NCBI RefSeq assembly: GCF_000230975.2 | Contig: NC_021172.1 | Coordinates: 1,116,001 to 1,180,000 of the forward strand | DNA from: Hyphomicrobium denitrificans 1NES1 | GTDB taxonomy: Bacteria > Pseudomonadota > Alphaproteobacteria > Rhizobiales > Hyphomicrobiaceae | Direction: 5' to 3' | DNA: 64,000 nucleotides | Shown here: in pieces, positions 34,308 to 43,965 of the stretch | Layout of the letters: each line of letters opens with the position of its first letter | Position numbering within the stretch: the stretch's first letter is position 1 | Notes under the pieces: generated by a model | Database searches by the model: none | What the model was told of the DNA's origin: nothing | The model's input: the letters and a program-made list of their open reading frames with translations, nothing else | Translations under genes and position numbers: made by a program

Positions 34308-35609
34308 CTACATCGGCAGACGCGCGATCTCGTGCGAGAAGTAGTTATCAATGGCCGAGACAATCGACTGCGCAACCTTTTCGCGCCAATCATCGGATTT
34401 GAGGTTGCTGGCGTCTTGCTTGTTGGTGACGTAGGCCAGCTCGATCAGGACGGATGGGAACTGTGCCGTCTTGAGCACGCGGAAAGCGGCCTGCTGATCT
34501 GGCTCGTTCCGCATGGGCGTACTCTCACCCATGTTCTCGATCACCGTCTTCGCGAACATGCCGGTGCGTTCGTGTGTCATTTCCAGGTCGCGCTCCGCGA
34601 GATCGGCCAGGATTCCCCTGACCGCGCTGACGTCATCGCTGACCTTTTTGACAATATCGATTTCCTCGGGCGACAGGACGTTTTCGGACGCATTACCTTT
34701 GGCCGAGCGCTCGAGATTTTTGGCGACACCGTCGCGCAGCGTGTAGATGGTGGCGCCGCGGGCACGCGAGCCGTTGTCGGAATAATCGGCATGAATGGCG
34801 ATGAAGAGATTCGCCTTGTTGCGCTCGGCATATTTCGTTCGATCGTCGAGCGGGATGAAGGTGTCGTCGTGGCGCGTCATGAGCACTTTGTAACGGCCGG
34901 TTTTCTCGAGCTGGTCGCGCAAGACAAGGCTGAAAGCCAGTACGACGTTTTTCTCGACAGTGCCGAACTTCACGGCACCGGAATCGTATCCACCGTGACC
35001 CGGATCGAGCACGATGATGGGTTTGAAGGCTTTGGCCGCCCGTTCCGTCGGTTTCTCGGCCGGTCTTGGCAGGGGCGGTTGCAATCCCATGGCGCCGAGC
35101 CCTGACGGCTGCGCAAACCCTTTCATGCCGGCGCCGCTCATGACCGACGCGGCCGGACGAATGACGATCGCCAAACGGGCAAGACCTTTGTCGTCCTGTT
35201 CGACGTTCGAACTCTCGACGACAACAGGCTGCGTGACACCGATAACGATGCGCGTTTTTCCTGGTGCAGCAAGCCCGGCGCGTACGGCTCTCACCAGACC
35301 GACGGGCTTTTCCGCGTCGACAGCCGGGAGCTGCATATTGATGTCGGGAAGCTCAATGACGACGCGATTCGGATTGGAGATTGCGAAGACCTGATAATCG
35401 ACCTTGCGCTCAAGGCCGACGACAAAGCGGGTCCGGAGCACTTTCGGTTGCGTGCTGGAGTCGGGAGTCGGATTGGCGATCGCGATCTGAGAGTCGCCCG
35501 TTTTCGGTGCTTCAGTGGTCGCGCCGGCGGCTGCAACCTGGCCTGTGAATGCACAGAGCAGAGCCGCTGCAAACGCGCAGCGCATCGCTCGTTGTGCCGG
35601 GCTTCGCAT
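34308..35609 (-). CDS. amiC: N-acetylmuramoyl-L-alanine amidase (AmiC type)
   Basis: This periplasmic enzyme cleaves septal peptidoglycan between MurNAc and L-Ala. From the ATG at 35609 the protein is 433 residues with a signal peptide (MRSPAQRAMRCAFAAALLCA), an AMIN domain (TRFVVGLERKVDYQVFAISN... VVIELPDI), and a zinc Amidase_3 domain with VLDPGHGGYDSGA, the H-A-D metal segment IAIHADYSDN, and VLIELAYVTNKQDA with the catalytic Glu. A Met 14 codons upstream is in frame, but the signal peptide would then not be N-terminal. Length and domain order are standard for AmiC. Confidence 0.94.
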   Translation of the reverse strand: MRSPAQRAMRCAFAAALLCAFTGQVAAAGATTEAPKTGDSQIAIANPTPDSSTQPKVLRTRFVVGLERKVDYQVFAISNPNRVVIELPDINMQLPAVDAEKPVGLVRAVRAGLAAPGKTRIVIGVTQPVVVESSNVEQDDKGLARLAIVIRPAASVMSGAGMKGFAQPSGLGAMGLQPPLPRPAEKPTERAAKAFKPIIVLDPGHGGYDSGAVKFGTVEKNVVLAFSLVLRDQLEKTGRYKVLMTRHDDTFIPLDDRTKYAERNKANLFIAIHADYSDNGSRARGATIYTLRDGVAKNLERSAKGNASENVLSPEEIDIVKKVSDDVSAVRGILADLAERDLEMTHERTGMFAKTVIENMGESTPMRNEPDQQAAFRVLKTAQFPSVLIELAYVTNKQDASNLKSDDWREKVAQSIVSAIDNYFSHEIARLPM

Positions 35610-35783
35610 TCCTGGTTCCCCCGTGGCGCGCCCCATCCCCTCAAGCGCCACAAATCAATTGTGTGCCTACGGAAGATGGCGTTTTGGCGGTCAGAGCGGT
35701 ACGACGTTAAGGTTATGGAATGGCGGCAGTTAAGCTCTCGTTAAGCGAGATTGGAGGCCTCCGCACCGAGCAAATTCATGACG

Positions 35784-36248
35784 TTACCCCTGCGCGGATT
35801 CCCAGGCCGCGGCGGCCATATCGTCGCTTTCGCGAGCGTCGACCCAACGGGCTTCGCCGCTCGCAAGAACTTCCTTTTTCCAGAAGGGGGCGCGCGTCTT
35901 CAAATAGTCCATCAGGAATTCGGCGGCGGCGAACGCGTTCTGGCGGTGGGACGCGCACGCGATCACGAGAACGATGTTGTCGCCAGGCTTTAGGGTGCCA
36001 ACGCGATGCACAATAAGCGACGCAGAAACCTGAAACCGGCGCTGGGCTTCGGCCTCGATGCGCTCAAGCTCTGCCTCCGTCATGCCGGGATAGTGTTCGA
36101 GGGTCAGCTCGGCGAGTGCTTCGCCATTGGCATGATCGCGCACTTTTCCGACGAATAGGGCAACGCCGCCGATAGCTGTATCTGAGGCTGTCAGCCGGGC
36201 CATCTCAGCCGAGATGTCGAAATCTGCGGTGCTGACACGAACGGCCAT
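35784..36248 (-). CDS. moaE: Molybdopterin synthase catalytic subunit MoaE
   Basis: MoaE transfers sulfur from thiocarboxylated MoaD to precursor Z to form molybdopterin. The 154-residue sequence has the MoaE core: GGVALFVGKVRDH near residue 30, LTLEHYPGMTE, HRVGTLKPGDNIVLVIACASHRQ and KTRAPFWKKEV with the active-site Lys. I start it at the ATG at 36248, four bases after the moaD stop, because the upstream extension (MPTRARSPSS...) is shared with the 3' end of moaD and is not family-like. Molybdopterin is needed for enzymes such as formate dehydrogenase. Confidence 0.96.
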   Translation of the reverse strand: MAVRVSTADFDISAEMARLTASDTAIGGVALFVGKVRDHANGEALAELTLEHYPGMTEAELERIEAEAQRRFQVSASLIVHRVGTLKPGDNIVLVIACASHRQNAFAAAEFLMDYLKTRAPFWKKEVLASGEARWVDARESDDMAAAAWESAQG

Positions 36249-36252
36249 CGCC

Positions 36253-36528
36253 TCAACCTCCGGTGACGGGTGGGAAGAAGGCGATCTCGCGCGCGTCGGC
36301 AATCGAGGTACCGTGCTTTGCGTGTGCGTGGTCGAGAGCGACGCGAATGGCCTCCGGCTTCGCGAAGGCCAAATCGAAGGGATGTCCGCGTGTCGGCTGC
36401 CAGCTCAGCAGATCGCCGACCGTGACGATCTCTGGCGGCAGCGTGACCCGCTCTTCGTTGAGGCCGGTCTTTTCGCGCAACCAGGCGAAATAGCGCAAAA
36501 CCACGGACGTATTATCTACAGCAGTCAT
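36253..36528 (-). CDS. moaD: Molybdopterin synthase sulfur-carrier subunit MoaD
   Basis: A 91-residue ubiquitin-like protein ending in PPVTGG. The terminal Gly-Gly is adenylated and thiocarboxylated, then docks into MoaE. The segment RYFAWLREKTGLNEERVTLP near the N-terminus is typical. It is followed directly by moaE and preceded by pgsA on the same strand, 7 bp upstream, suggesting one transcript pgsA-moaD-moaE. Confidence 0.95.
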   Translation of the reverse strand: MTAVDNTSVVLRYFAWLREKTGLNEERVTLPPEIVTVGDLLSWQPTRGHPFDLAFAKPEAIRVALDHAHAKHGTSIADAREIAFFPPVTGG

Positions 36529-36535
36529 GGTCGTC

Positions 36536-37123
36536 TCAACCGCCCATCGCGTGGCGAATACCGGCCTTGAGATAATCGTAGCCTGTCACCAATGTAAGCA
36601 GCGCCGCGACCCAAAGAAGGGTGACGCCGGCGGTTGTCGTGCCCGGCACGAGGTCTTCCGCAGCCGGTCCGGCGAGAAGCATCGCCAATGCGATGAACTG
36701 AACGGCGGTTTTCCACTTTGCGAGTTGCGTCACGTGAATCTTCACATTGAGCTCGGCGAGAAACTCGCGAAGACCGGAGACGAGGATTTCGCGCGACAGG
36801 ATGATGATCGCCGCCCAGATCGACCATCCGCCGATCGTGTCGGTATAGACGAGCATCAGGAGCGTGGCGCCGACGAGCAGCTTATCGGCAATCGGATCGA
36901 GCATGCGCCCGAGCGTCGATTGCTGCTCCCACATGCGCGCCAAGTATCCGTCGAGCCAGTCCGTTACGCAGGCGGCAACGAAGATCGAGAACGCCGCCCA
37001 TCGCGATGCGTCGCTCATTCCAAAGAACAACACACCCGCGAGGACGGGCACCGCCGCGATCCGGCCGTACGTCAGAATGTTAGGCAGGCTCGTAGGCAGC
37101 GAGCGTTGCGCAATATGATCCAT
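36536..37123 (-). CDS. pgsA: CDP-diacylglycerol-glycerol-3-phosphate 3-phosphatidyltransferase
   Basis: PgsA makes phosphatidylglycerophosphate, the committed step to phosphatidylglycerol and cardiolipin. The 195-residue membrane protein has the CDP-alcohol phosphotransferase signature D-G-x2-A-R-x8-G-x3-D-x3-D, seen as DWLDGYLARM ... TLGRMLDPIADKL. About four to five helices are predicted. The ATG at 37123 gives the usual start (SLPNILTYGRI). An upstream in-frame extension of about 107 codons overlaps the end of the neighbouring channel gene and is not real. Confidence 0.95.
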   Translation of the reverse strand: MDHIAQRSLPTSLPNILTYGRIAAVPVLAGVLFFGMSDASRWAAFSIFVAACVTDWLDGYLARMWEQQSTLGRMLDPIADKLLVGATLLMLVYTDTIGGWSIWAAIIILSREILVSGLREFLAELNVKIHVTQLAKWKTAVQFIALAMLLAGPAAEDLVPGTTTAGVTLLWVAALLTLVTGYDYLKAGIRHAMGG

Positions 37124-37190
37124 GATTTTGGGTAGCCGCAGGGGCAAGCCTGCGTCAATGGGGTACGCCCAAAGTGTAGCAAAGTCGCGG

Positions 37191-39875
37191 CTATGAAGCC
37201 TCCGATACGGCCGGATGCGCGGCGAAGTCTTCCGATCCGCCGATGTGCGCCCGTCGCAGGGCTTCGTAAATAGCGACCCTGAGATCCGATTGGACCTTGA
37301 GCGAGTGCGTGATGTCGGGCAGCAGGACGCGCAGCGAGAAATCCGTGGTCGTCGGCGAATAGCCTTCGAAGACAGCGACCGGCGCGGGTTCCCGCAGCAC
37401 GTTGGGATGGCGGTTGGCGCATTCCGAAAGGACGGCAAGGACACGGCGCGGATCGGTATCGGGTCCGGAGCTGAACTTCATCACGATCCGTCCCAAGGCA
37501 TTGCGGTGCGTCCAGTTCAGCACCCTGCCCGTAACGAGCTCCGAATTCGGGACGATGAGGCTGGCGCGGTCGGATGTCTCGATTTCGGTCGAACGCACGG
37601 AAATACGCTTGACGACGCCTTGCTCGCCGCCGACGACGACCAGGTCCCCGACCTTGATCGGGCGCTCGATGAGCAGGATCAGGCCGGATACGAAGTTGTT
37701 GACGATCGATTGCAGGCCGAAGCCGATGCCGACCGACAGGGCGCCGGCGACAATCGCGAGATTGGTGATGTCGAAGCCCGCGTAGGAAATTGCGGCAATC
37801 GCGCCAAGTCCCGTTCCCGCATAGCCGACAGCCGTGTCAATGGAGTTCGCAATTCCGGGGTCCATGCGCGGCGCGACAAGAATGTTATCTCGCAATCGCC
37901 GCTGGACGAGGCGCGTGATGAAGACGAACGCCACAAATATCGCAATACCGATGAGGATGCGGACGAGGGAGATGCGAAATTGCCCGATCTCGAAGCCGAA
38001 CAGCAGGCGTTTTGACCAGTCGCGGATGTCGGGTCCCGAAAAGCCCCATTGCAGCATCAACACAGGAATGGCCGCCAGCACAACGCCGAGTGTCAGAACG
38101 CTTTCGGTCAACCATCCGAGCTGTTTGCGGCGCGTCTCATCGAAGCCCATCCGCTCTTCGAGGAGGACGCTGATGTGGCTTCGCGACGTGGTGTTGCCGC
38201 GTGTGAAGGCTCGGATCGCGAGGTAGAGGAGAGTTGCGACCAGTCCCACCACGCCTGTCATGACGAGCTGTTGCGCCAAGAAGCGCCCAAGTGCCACGTA
38301 ACCAACGAGGCAGCATCCGATGATCGCGAGGGCAGCGACCCAGAGCGGCAGCTTGAGCCATAGGGGCCGGTGCCGGCTGACAGGCTTGAGGCCCCCCCCT
38401 GCTTCGCTCGCTTCGAAGGGCGTCAGCAGGAGCCCGATAAGGACGAACGCAAATGCGAGGCTCGTTCCGAGCGATTGGACGACGCTTAGGGACAGTGGGA
38501 AATAGAAGACTTGAGCGAATGCGGAGAGGAACAGGTCCACGCAATAGATGAGCGCCAAGAGCTTCATCAGACGCGAAATGCGGCGGGCGCTGCGGCTCGA
38601 TAACAGGACGAGACGACGTTCCGGCTGGCTCGGGGCAAATACCGCAGTGATGAGAGCAGATACGCCGAAGTAGATCAGCGTGCTATTGAGAAGTGCTGCG
38701 CCGACGGGAGCTGCGGTCGGATCATAAAGGAGCCCGAGGTAGTCGAGACCTCCGAAGAGAAGGAATGCCGCAGCAACGCCCGGAATGGCGCGGACCGGCG
38801 CAATCCAGGATGCCGAAGCGGCGCGCTCGAAAAACGTCGGGGGGGTCGCGTTCTGGTTGGGTCTGTATCGCGTTATTGCGAGCGCAAGGCCTTTCAGAAA
38901 CAGATAGAGTCCGACTACCGCCGCGAGCAGCATCGCGACGTTGGTTTTTTGATTGTTGACCGACGAGATCCAGTCGTTGGCGTTGTATTTCAGTCGCCAT
39001 TCGACGCTCGGCGCGGCGCGTGAGAGGTCCGTCCAGAATTGGGGGAACAGCGGACTTGAAATACGCTGCGTCAAGCTCTTTACGAAAAGCGACAGTCTGA
39101 GGTTCGTGATCTTGTCGATCGCCTGACGTGCGCGCCACCAAGTGACGCGGAGCGTCTTCGTGGCCTGGTCGAGCTCCGCTGATTGCGAGGCGAGGCGTTC
39201 GCGCTCAGCGACCACCGTCGCGGATTCAGCCGGTGCATCCTTTGCCGGAGGAGGTCCGAGCTTGCTTAACTGGCGCTCGATTTCCTCGCGCCTCGGGCGA
39301 ACGGCGTCGGCGGTTCTCGTCGCCTTCGCGATGACGTTGTCGATCTGGTCGCGCAGGTCCGCCAGACTGTCATTAGCAGCGCTTATTCGGGCGAGCGCCT
39401 TTTCGGCGCCGTCCATGGCTTCCACCATCTGCTTGATGGAGTCGTTGACCTCAGGTGACAAAACCGGTGCCGGCTTTGGCGGCGGCGGTGCAGGTGGTGC
39501 TTCGCTGGCGGCAGGCTGAGGAGGTGGGGGCGCCTGCGAGGGAGCGGGCTGAGTAGCGGCAGGCTGTGCCTGGGCTGGTTGCTCGGGCGCAGGTTGAGCA
39601 GCGGCCGCCGGTTGCACGGGGGCTGCTTGCGGAGCCACCGGTTGTGCGGGAGCGGACGGGGCAGGGGCTGGCTGAGCCGTTGCCGGCTCTGCCGCGGCGG
39701 GCCCTGCTGTTGGAGCGGGCGCTGGCGGTGCAGCTTGGTCCGCCACAGGTGCTGCGCGCTGCTGTTGAGCTGCAGCCGGAGTTGTCGTGGGACTCCACGT
39801 GGCAGCTCCTGGTTTGGCTTCCGCGTGGGTGGCCAACACAAGAGCGACGGCAATCGCAAAGACGTGTCTCAGCAT
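37191..39875 (-). CDS. MscS-family mechanosensitive ion channel with Pro/Ala-rich periplasmic arm
   Basis: A very large (894-residue) MscS-superfamily protein. After a signal peptide (residues 1-20) comes a Pro/Ala/Gln-rich low-complexity stretch to about residue 140, a coiled-coil-like periplasmic part to about 300, roughly eleven transmembrane helices, and the MscS pore and beta domain near 700-860: GALSVGIGFGLQSIVNNFVSG and ERPIKVGDLVVVGGEQG are diagnostic. It resembles the MscK/YjeP-like group, often with a DUF3772 region. Such channels open on membrane tension during osmotic downshock. It is monocistronic as far as seen. Confidence 0.9.
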   Translation of the reverse strand: MLRHVFAIAVALVLATHAEAKPGAATWSPTTTPAAAQQQRAAPVADQAAPPAPAPTAGPAAAEPATAQPAPAPSAPAQPVAPQAAPVQPAAAAQPAPEQPAQAQPAATQPAPSQAPPPPQPAASEAPPAPPPPKPAPVLSPEVNDSIKQMVEAMDGAEKALARISAANDSLADLRDQIDNVIAKATRTADAVRPRREEIERQLSKLGPPPAKDAPAESATVVAERERLASQSAELDQATKTLRVTWWRARQAIDKITNLRLSLFVKSLTQRISSPLFPQFWTDLSRAAPSVEWRLKYNANDWISSVNNQKTNVAMLLAAVVGLYLFLKGLALAITRYRPNQNATPPTFFERAASASWIAPVRAIPGVAAAFLLFGGLDYLGLLYDPTAAPVGAALLNSTLIYFGVSALITAVFAPSQPERRLVLLSSRSARRISRLMKLLALIYCVDLFLSAFAQVFYFPLSLSVVQSLGTSLAFAFVLIGLLLTPFEASEAGGGLKPVSRHRPLWLKLPLWVAALAIIGCCLVGYVALGRFLAQQLVMTGVVGLVATLLYLAIRAFTRGNTTSRSHISVLLEERMGFDETRRKQLGWLTESVLTLGVVLAAIPVLMLQWGFSGPDIRDWSKRLLFGFEIGQFRISLVRILIGIAIFVAFVFITRLVQRRLRDNILVAPRMDPGIANSIDTAVGYAGTGLGAIAAISYAGFDITNLAIVAGALSVGIGFGLQSIVNNFVSGLILLIERPIKVGDLVVVGGEQGVVKRISVRSTEIETSDRASLIVPNSELVTGRVLNWTHRNALGRIVMKFSSGPDTDPRRVLAVLSECANRHPNVLREPAPVAVFEGYSPTTTDFSLRVLLPDITHSLKVQSDLRVAIYEALRRAHIGGSEDFAAHPAVSEAS

Positions 39876-39994
39876 TGGCGAAATGCGAACTCCCTGGCGG
39901 TCTGGATTGAGGCAAGCGCATGGCGCTCAAGTGCCGCGAAATTAGGGCAACCGCAGTGTCACTGGCCAGTGTCTTTTACCCGCACGTGCGTGTG

Positions 39995-41989
39995 CTAGAG
40001 GGAACGTTCGTGGAAAAAGTCGTAGATTTTCCGGGCCATATCGGCAGAAATTCCGTCGACCGCTTTCAAATCCTCGATACCGGCGCGGGAAACGGCTTTG
40101 GCCGAGCCGAAATGCTTCAGCAGCGCACGTTTGCGCGTTGGCCCGACGCCTTCAATCTCGTCGAGCGGATTGACGCCGAGGGCCTTTGCGCGTTTGGCGC
40201 GGTGCGTTCCGATCGCGAACCGGTGCGCTTCATCGCGCAGACGCTGAACGAAATAGAGCACCGGATCCCGTGTTTCGAGCAAGATCGGATGATCGCGCCC
40301 CGGAATGTGGAAATGCTCGCGCCCTGCGTCGCGATCGGGACCCTTGGCGACGCCGATCAATTGAATGTCGTGCAGTCCGAAACCGGCCAAAACCTCGCGC
40401 GCAACGGAAAGCTGTCCCAGGCCGCCGTCGATCAAAACAAGGTCGGGGCGGTCGGGAAACGTCTGCTCTTCGGTAGCATCGTCCTCAGGTGCGGGTGTCG
40501 CGGAGATTTCGCCTGCCGCATCTGCGACAAGCTCGGCGACCTCGGTTTCGATTTCTTCGAGGACCTCGGCGTCGGCAATGCGCTTGAAACGACGCGTCAG
40601 CACTTCCCGCATCATCGCATAATCGTCGCCCGGCGCCACGTCGGGCGACTTGATGTTGAACTTGCGATACTGGCCTTTGACGAACCCTTCGGGCCCCGCG
40701 ACGATCATGGCGCCGACGGCATTCGTGCCTGCGATATGGCTGTTGTCGAATACTTCGATACGGCGGGGAGAGGCCGGTAGGTTGAAGCGTTCGGCGATAC
40801 CTTCGAGAAGGCGCGCCTGCGTCGAGCTTTCGGCGAGTTTGCGCCCCAACGCTTCGCGCGCATTCGTCAATGCATGTTCGACGAGACTCGATTTCGTGCC
40901 GCGGGAGGGGACACGAATTTCAACTTTGCGCTGGGCTTTGGTCGTCAAGGCTTCGGCGAGAAGCGCGCGGTTCGGAATATCGTGCGAAATGAGGATCAGG
41001 CGCGGCACCGGCTTGTCGTCGTAGAACTGGGCGATGAAGCTATCGAGGATGTCCGGCGCATCGAGCGAACGATCGGCCTTCGGATAATAGGCGCGATTGC
41101 CCCAGTTTTGCCCGGTACGGAAAAAGAAGACCTGGATGCACGTTTGCCCGCCGTCCTGATAGGCGGCGAATACGTCGGCTTCCTCGACGCCTTCCGGGTT
41201 GATCGATTGATCTGCCGTGACGTGCGCAAGCGCCCAAAGCCGGTTCCGGTATTTTGCGGCCGTTTCGAATTCGAGTGCATCGGCCGCTTCCTGCATCAAG
41301 CGCTGATACATCGCACGCACGCTCTGGCTCTCGCCTTTGAGGAAGCGTTCGGCTTCGTCGACGAGCTCGGCATAGTCCTCGAGCTTGATTTCGCCTGTGC
41401 ACGGCGCCGAGCAGCGCTTGATCTGATAGAGCAGGCATGGACGCGTGCGGCTTTCATAGACGCTGTCGGAACAGGAGCGCAGCAGGAACGCGCGCTGCAG
41501 CATGTTCACGGTGCGATCGACGGCGCCTGCAGAAGCGAACGGCCCGAAGTATTCCCCCTTCCGGTTACGGGCGCCGCGATGCTTCATCACGGCGGGAGCC
41601 GGATGGTCGCGTGCGATGAGAATATACGGGAACGACTTGTCGTCGCGCATCAACACATTGAAGCGCGGCCGGAAGCGCTTGATCAGGTTGGCTTCGAGCA
41701 GAAGTGCCTCAGCCTCGGTGGCAACGGTCACGAATTCCATCGAGGCCGTCGCGAGGATCATGCGCGCGATGCGGTTGGTATGCCCGTTGAGCCGCGTGTA
41801 GTTCGAAACCCGGGATTTCAGCTGCCGTGCCTTGCCGACGTAGATGACCTCGCCGGCCGCATCCAGCATGCGATAGACGCCGGGCGTCTGCGGCAGCGTT
41901 TTCAGGTATCCGGCTATGACATCGGCGCCGGTCTTGCGCGGAGTTTCGGGGGCGGCTGCCGAGCCCGCCGATATTTGGTCTTCAGTCAT
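39995..41989 (-). CDS. uvrC: Excinuclease ABC subunit UvrC
   Basis: UvrC makes both incisions in nucleotide excision repair. From the ATG at 41989 the protein has 664 residues: a GIY-YIG endonuclease domain ([20 protein letters not shown]), a UVR motif region (residues about 200-235), the C-terminal RNase-H-like nuclease with [20 protein letters not shown] and [12 protein letters not shown], and helix-hairpin-helix motifs near the end ([19 protein letters not shown]). The internal Met was chosen because the first 18 codons do not look like UvrC. A hydrophilic insert ([16 protein letters not shown]) interrupts the nuclease half, as in many alphaproteobacteria. Confidence 0.95.
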   Translation of the reverse strand: MTEDQISAGSAAAPETPRKTGADVIAGYLKTLPQTPGVYRMLDAAGEVIYVGKARQLKSRVSNYTRLNGHTNRIARMILATASMEFVTVATEAEALLLEANLIKRFRPRFNVLMRDDKSFPYILIARDHPAPAVMKHRGARNRKGEYFGPFASAGAVDRTVNMLQRAFLLRSCSDSVYESRTRPCLLYQIKRCSAPCTGEIKLEDYAELVDEAERFLKGESQSVRAMYQRLMQEAADALEFETAAKYRNRLWALAHVTADQSINPEGVEEADVFAAYQDGGQTCIQVFFFRTGQNWGNRAYYPKADRSLDAPDILDSFIAQFYDDKPVPRLILISHDIPNRALLAEALTTKAQRKVEIRVPSRGTKSSLVEHALTNAREALGRKLAESSTQARLLEGIAERFNLPASPRRIEVFDNSHIAGTNAVGAMIVAGPEGFVKGQYRKFNIKSPDVAPGDDYAMMREVLTRRFKRIADAEVLEEIETEVAELVADAAGEISATPAPEDDATEEQTFPDRPDLVLIDGGLGQLSVAREVLAGFGLHDIQLIGVAKGPDRDAGREHFHIPGRDHPILLETRDPVLYFVQRLRDEAHRFAIGTHRAKRAKALGVNPLDEIEGVGPTRKRALLKHFGSAKAVSRAGIEDLKAVDGISADMARKIYDFFHERSL

Positions 41990-42136
41990 TGCATACCTAG
42001 GATTGGGCGCACCTAAGATCGGTCCGCCGCAGAGGTCAAGCAAGACAGGGTATGGTGCGCCACAAAATCACCATGTCAGAGGGATGATCTGACACCCTCA
42101 GCGCATCAGGGAGAGCAGGATTTCGTGGGGGGTGCC

Positions 42137-43114
42137 ATGCGCTCGATTTTTGCCATTCTGGGCTTCGCGCTGATCCTGTCGCTTCCCGGATTCGTACTCG
42201 CAAAACCGGTCCGAGAGAAGGCTCAGGCTCAGGCTCAGCCATTCCGGAGCAACGAGGAGGTGTTGCGGTGGATCAACGGCTACCGCCATAGTCCCCAGCC
42301 GCAACGGGTACCCGACGCCGTCAAAGCGATGTCGGCTTTCGGCCTGACGAAAGACTCCGACCAATCTGGCATTTACATCGGGTTTATTGCCGGCGTCATC
42401 GGATCGAACCCGGCAAGTGCGGAAGATCTTGTCGCGAAGATGTTTCCGTTGCCGCCGGAGGATCAGGTAATCATCATCAAGGGGATCGCTTATTCGGGGC
42501 TTCCCAGCTGGCGGCCGTTGCTCAAGACGTTCATCGAAAGAATGCCGGCGCGCAAAGATCTGATTGAGAAGTTTCTTTACGGTGACAAGCCCGTCCTGAC
42601 GGCGCTCTCGATCAAAGACGACGCCACGGTGATCGACCTGAACTGGGGCTACTATTTTGCGACCGGATGGGAGGCCCCGATCCGGCGCATCGTGTCGTCG
42701 CTCGCGTACTCGCTCGACAAAGACAAGGTCGACACTCTGACCATCGGCGCGATGGCCAAGTGGACGCTGGCGCAGAACGCATCCCGCGATAACGATCTCC
42801 TGATGATGCTGAAGAAGATCTCAAGCGACAGCGATCCCAAAATCCGCAAGCCGCTGGGCGAAGTCATCGACGCATCGGAGACGTTGGAGCTTTCGAAGAT
42901 CCGCAAGGACGCGCTCGCGTCGATCGATGAATTGAAGGCGAAAGGCTCGGAGAAACTCAGGAACTACAACTGGTGGGGCCAGGCCGGACAGACGGTTCTG
43001 GCGCTGGGCTGTGTCGCGGCTGGAGCGCTCGGGCAAGTCGAGTTCGGCATTCCGTGCGTGATTGGCGGCGCTGCGTCGACGGCCGCGCTCAATTATTTCA
43101 AGCCGTCCGACTGA
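42137..43114 (+). CDS. Hypothetical exported alpha-helical protein
   Basis: A 325-residue protein with a clear signal peptide (MRSIFAILGFALILSLPGFVLA) and a mainly helical, charged mature part of no family that I recognise. Near the C-terminus a Gly/Ala-rich hydrophobic stretch (VLALGCVAAGALGQVEFGIP ... VIGGAASTAALNYF) could insert into or across a membrane. The ATG at 42137 is preferred over the GTG at 42125 because a GGGGGG ribosome site precedes it. It stands alone between uvrC (divergent) and a convergent glucosaminidase gene. Function unknown. Confidence 0.8.
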   Translation: MRSIFAILGFALILSLPGFVLAKPVREKAQAQAQPFRSNEEVLRWINGYRHSPQPQRVPDAVKAMSAFGLTKDSDQSGIYIGFIAGVIGSNPASAEDLVAKMFPLPPEDQVIIIKGIAYSGLPSWRPLLKTFIERMPARKDLIEKFLYGDKPVLTALSIKDDATVIDLNWGYYFATGWEAPIRRIVSSLAYSLDKDKVDTLTIGAMAKWTLAQNASRDNDLLMMLKKISSDSDPKIRKPLGEVIDASETLELSKIRKDALASIDELKAKGSEKLRNYNWWGQAGQTVLALGCVAAGALGQVEFGIPCVIGGAASTAALNYFKPSD

Positions 43115-43155
43115 TCGGAACATGGGACGAGACTGCGCGCTTCCGGAGTAGCGGC

Positions 43156-43935
43156 TCAGCGGCTATCTTTTGGATCGGCAACGTGGTCTGGAACAGGTCC
43201 GCCGAGTCCTGATGGCTGCAACGGAAGATCGCGCCAGCGGTACGCGGGCTGTGGCGCCGGAGCGGCCGTCTCCTGGGCAGCATGCGCTTCGCCCGTGCAA
43301 TACTGCTCATTATAGAGCCCTGCGATGAAGTCGATCGATTTGCCGTACTGACGATCGGCGGCCCAGCGTCGTGCGAGATCGGCGAACGTCACCGGTCTGC
43401 CGAGGCGGTGCGATTTCGCGATGATGTCATCTTGATTTTCACGCGTCCGCTTCGCGATCGGTTGCGCCAGGCGCTCGCCCGAATAGGCGACCAGATGCTG
43501 AATTTGTGCGTGCACGCCCGTCGCGACGTCGGGAAAACGCTCGCCCGGCGCGCCGTTTCCCGTTGCGCCAATGCCAGCGAAATTGTTCTGGGTCTCGCGG
43601 ACGTCGCCGCGACTGCCGTCGCCGCGCTGGAACTTCAGGAAGTTGGTCTCTATCGCCATCTGGAAGAAGGCGAAATCCCAACGCACATGCCAGCCTTCGC
43701 CGTAGATTTTGTAGAATCTGGCGATGTTCGCATAGCGCGCATCGAGCCGGGAATTTCGCTGCGAGAGGAATGTCATCAGCCGGTCCGGCGTTACGCATGC
43801 CGGAACCTGGTTCGTCGCGCCCGTGCGAATGGGCGGCGCCGCATCGGCCGCATTTGCGAAGAACGCAAGCGCGGCTGCCGAAGCAAGCGCCGAAACGGAG
43901 AGAACCCCGGAATGGCGGAGAGATGGATGTGCCAT
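43156..43935 (-). CDS. Exported glucosaminidase-domain protein (paralogue 2)
   Basis: A 259-residue exported protein. After a signal sequence ending ANAADA, residues about 40-200 match the glucosaminidase / lysozyme-like fold of proteins related to FlgJ: RWDFAFFQMAIETNFLKF carries the expected catalytic Glu, and NNFAGIGATGNGAPGERFPD and VATGVHAQIQHLVAYSG follow. It probably cleaves or binds peptidoglycan in the periplasm. The neighbour directly upstream (43966-45348) is a paralogue with the same motif string, so these arose by tandem duplication. The tail is Pro/Ala-rich. Start at 43935 places the signal peptide at the N-terminus. Confidence 0.82.
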   Translation of the reverse strand: MAHPSLRHSGVLSVSALASAAALAFFANAADAAPPIRTGATNQVPACVTPDRLMTFLSQRNSRLDARYANIARFYKIYGEGWHVRWDFAFFQMAIETNFLKFQRGDGSRGDVRETQNNFAGIGATGNGAPGERFPDVATGVHAQIQHLVAYSGERLAQPIAKRTRENQDDIIAKSHRLGRPVTFADLARRWAADRQYGKSIDFIAGLYNEQYCTGEAHAAQETAAPAPQPAYRWRDLPLQPSGLGGPVPDHVADPKDSR

Positions 43936-43965
43936 GCAAGGGCGGCCCTTCAGTGCGAGCCGCAC

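Noticed and set aside
40874..42016. A 380-codon plus-strand frame opposite uvrC
   Set aside because: It mirrors the uvrC reading frame and shows no domain of its own.
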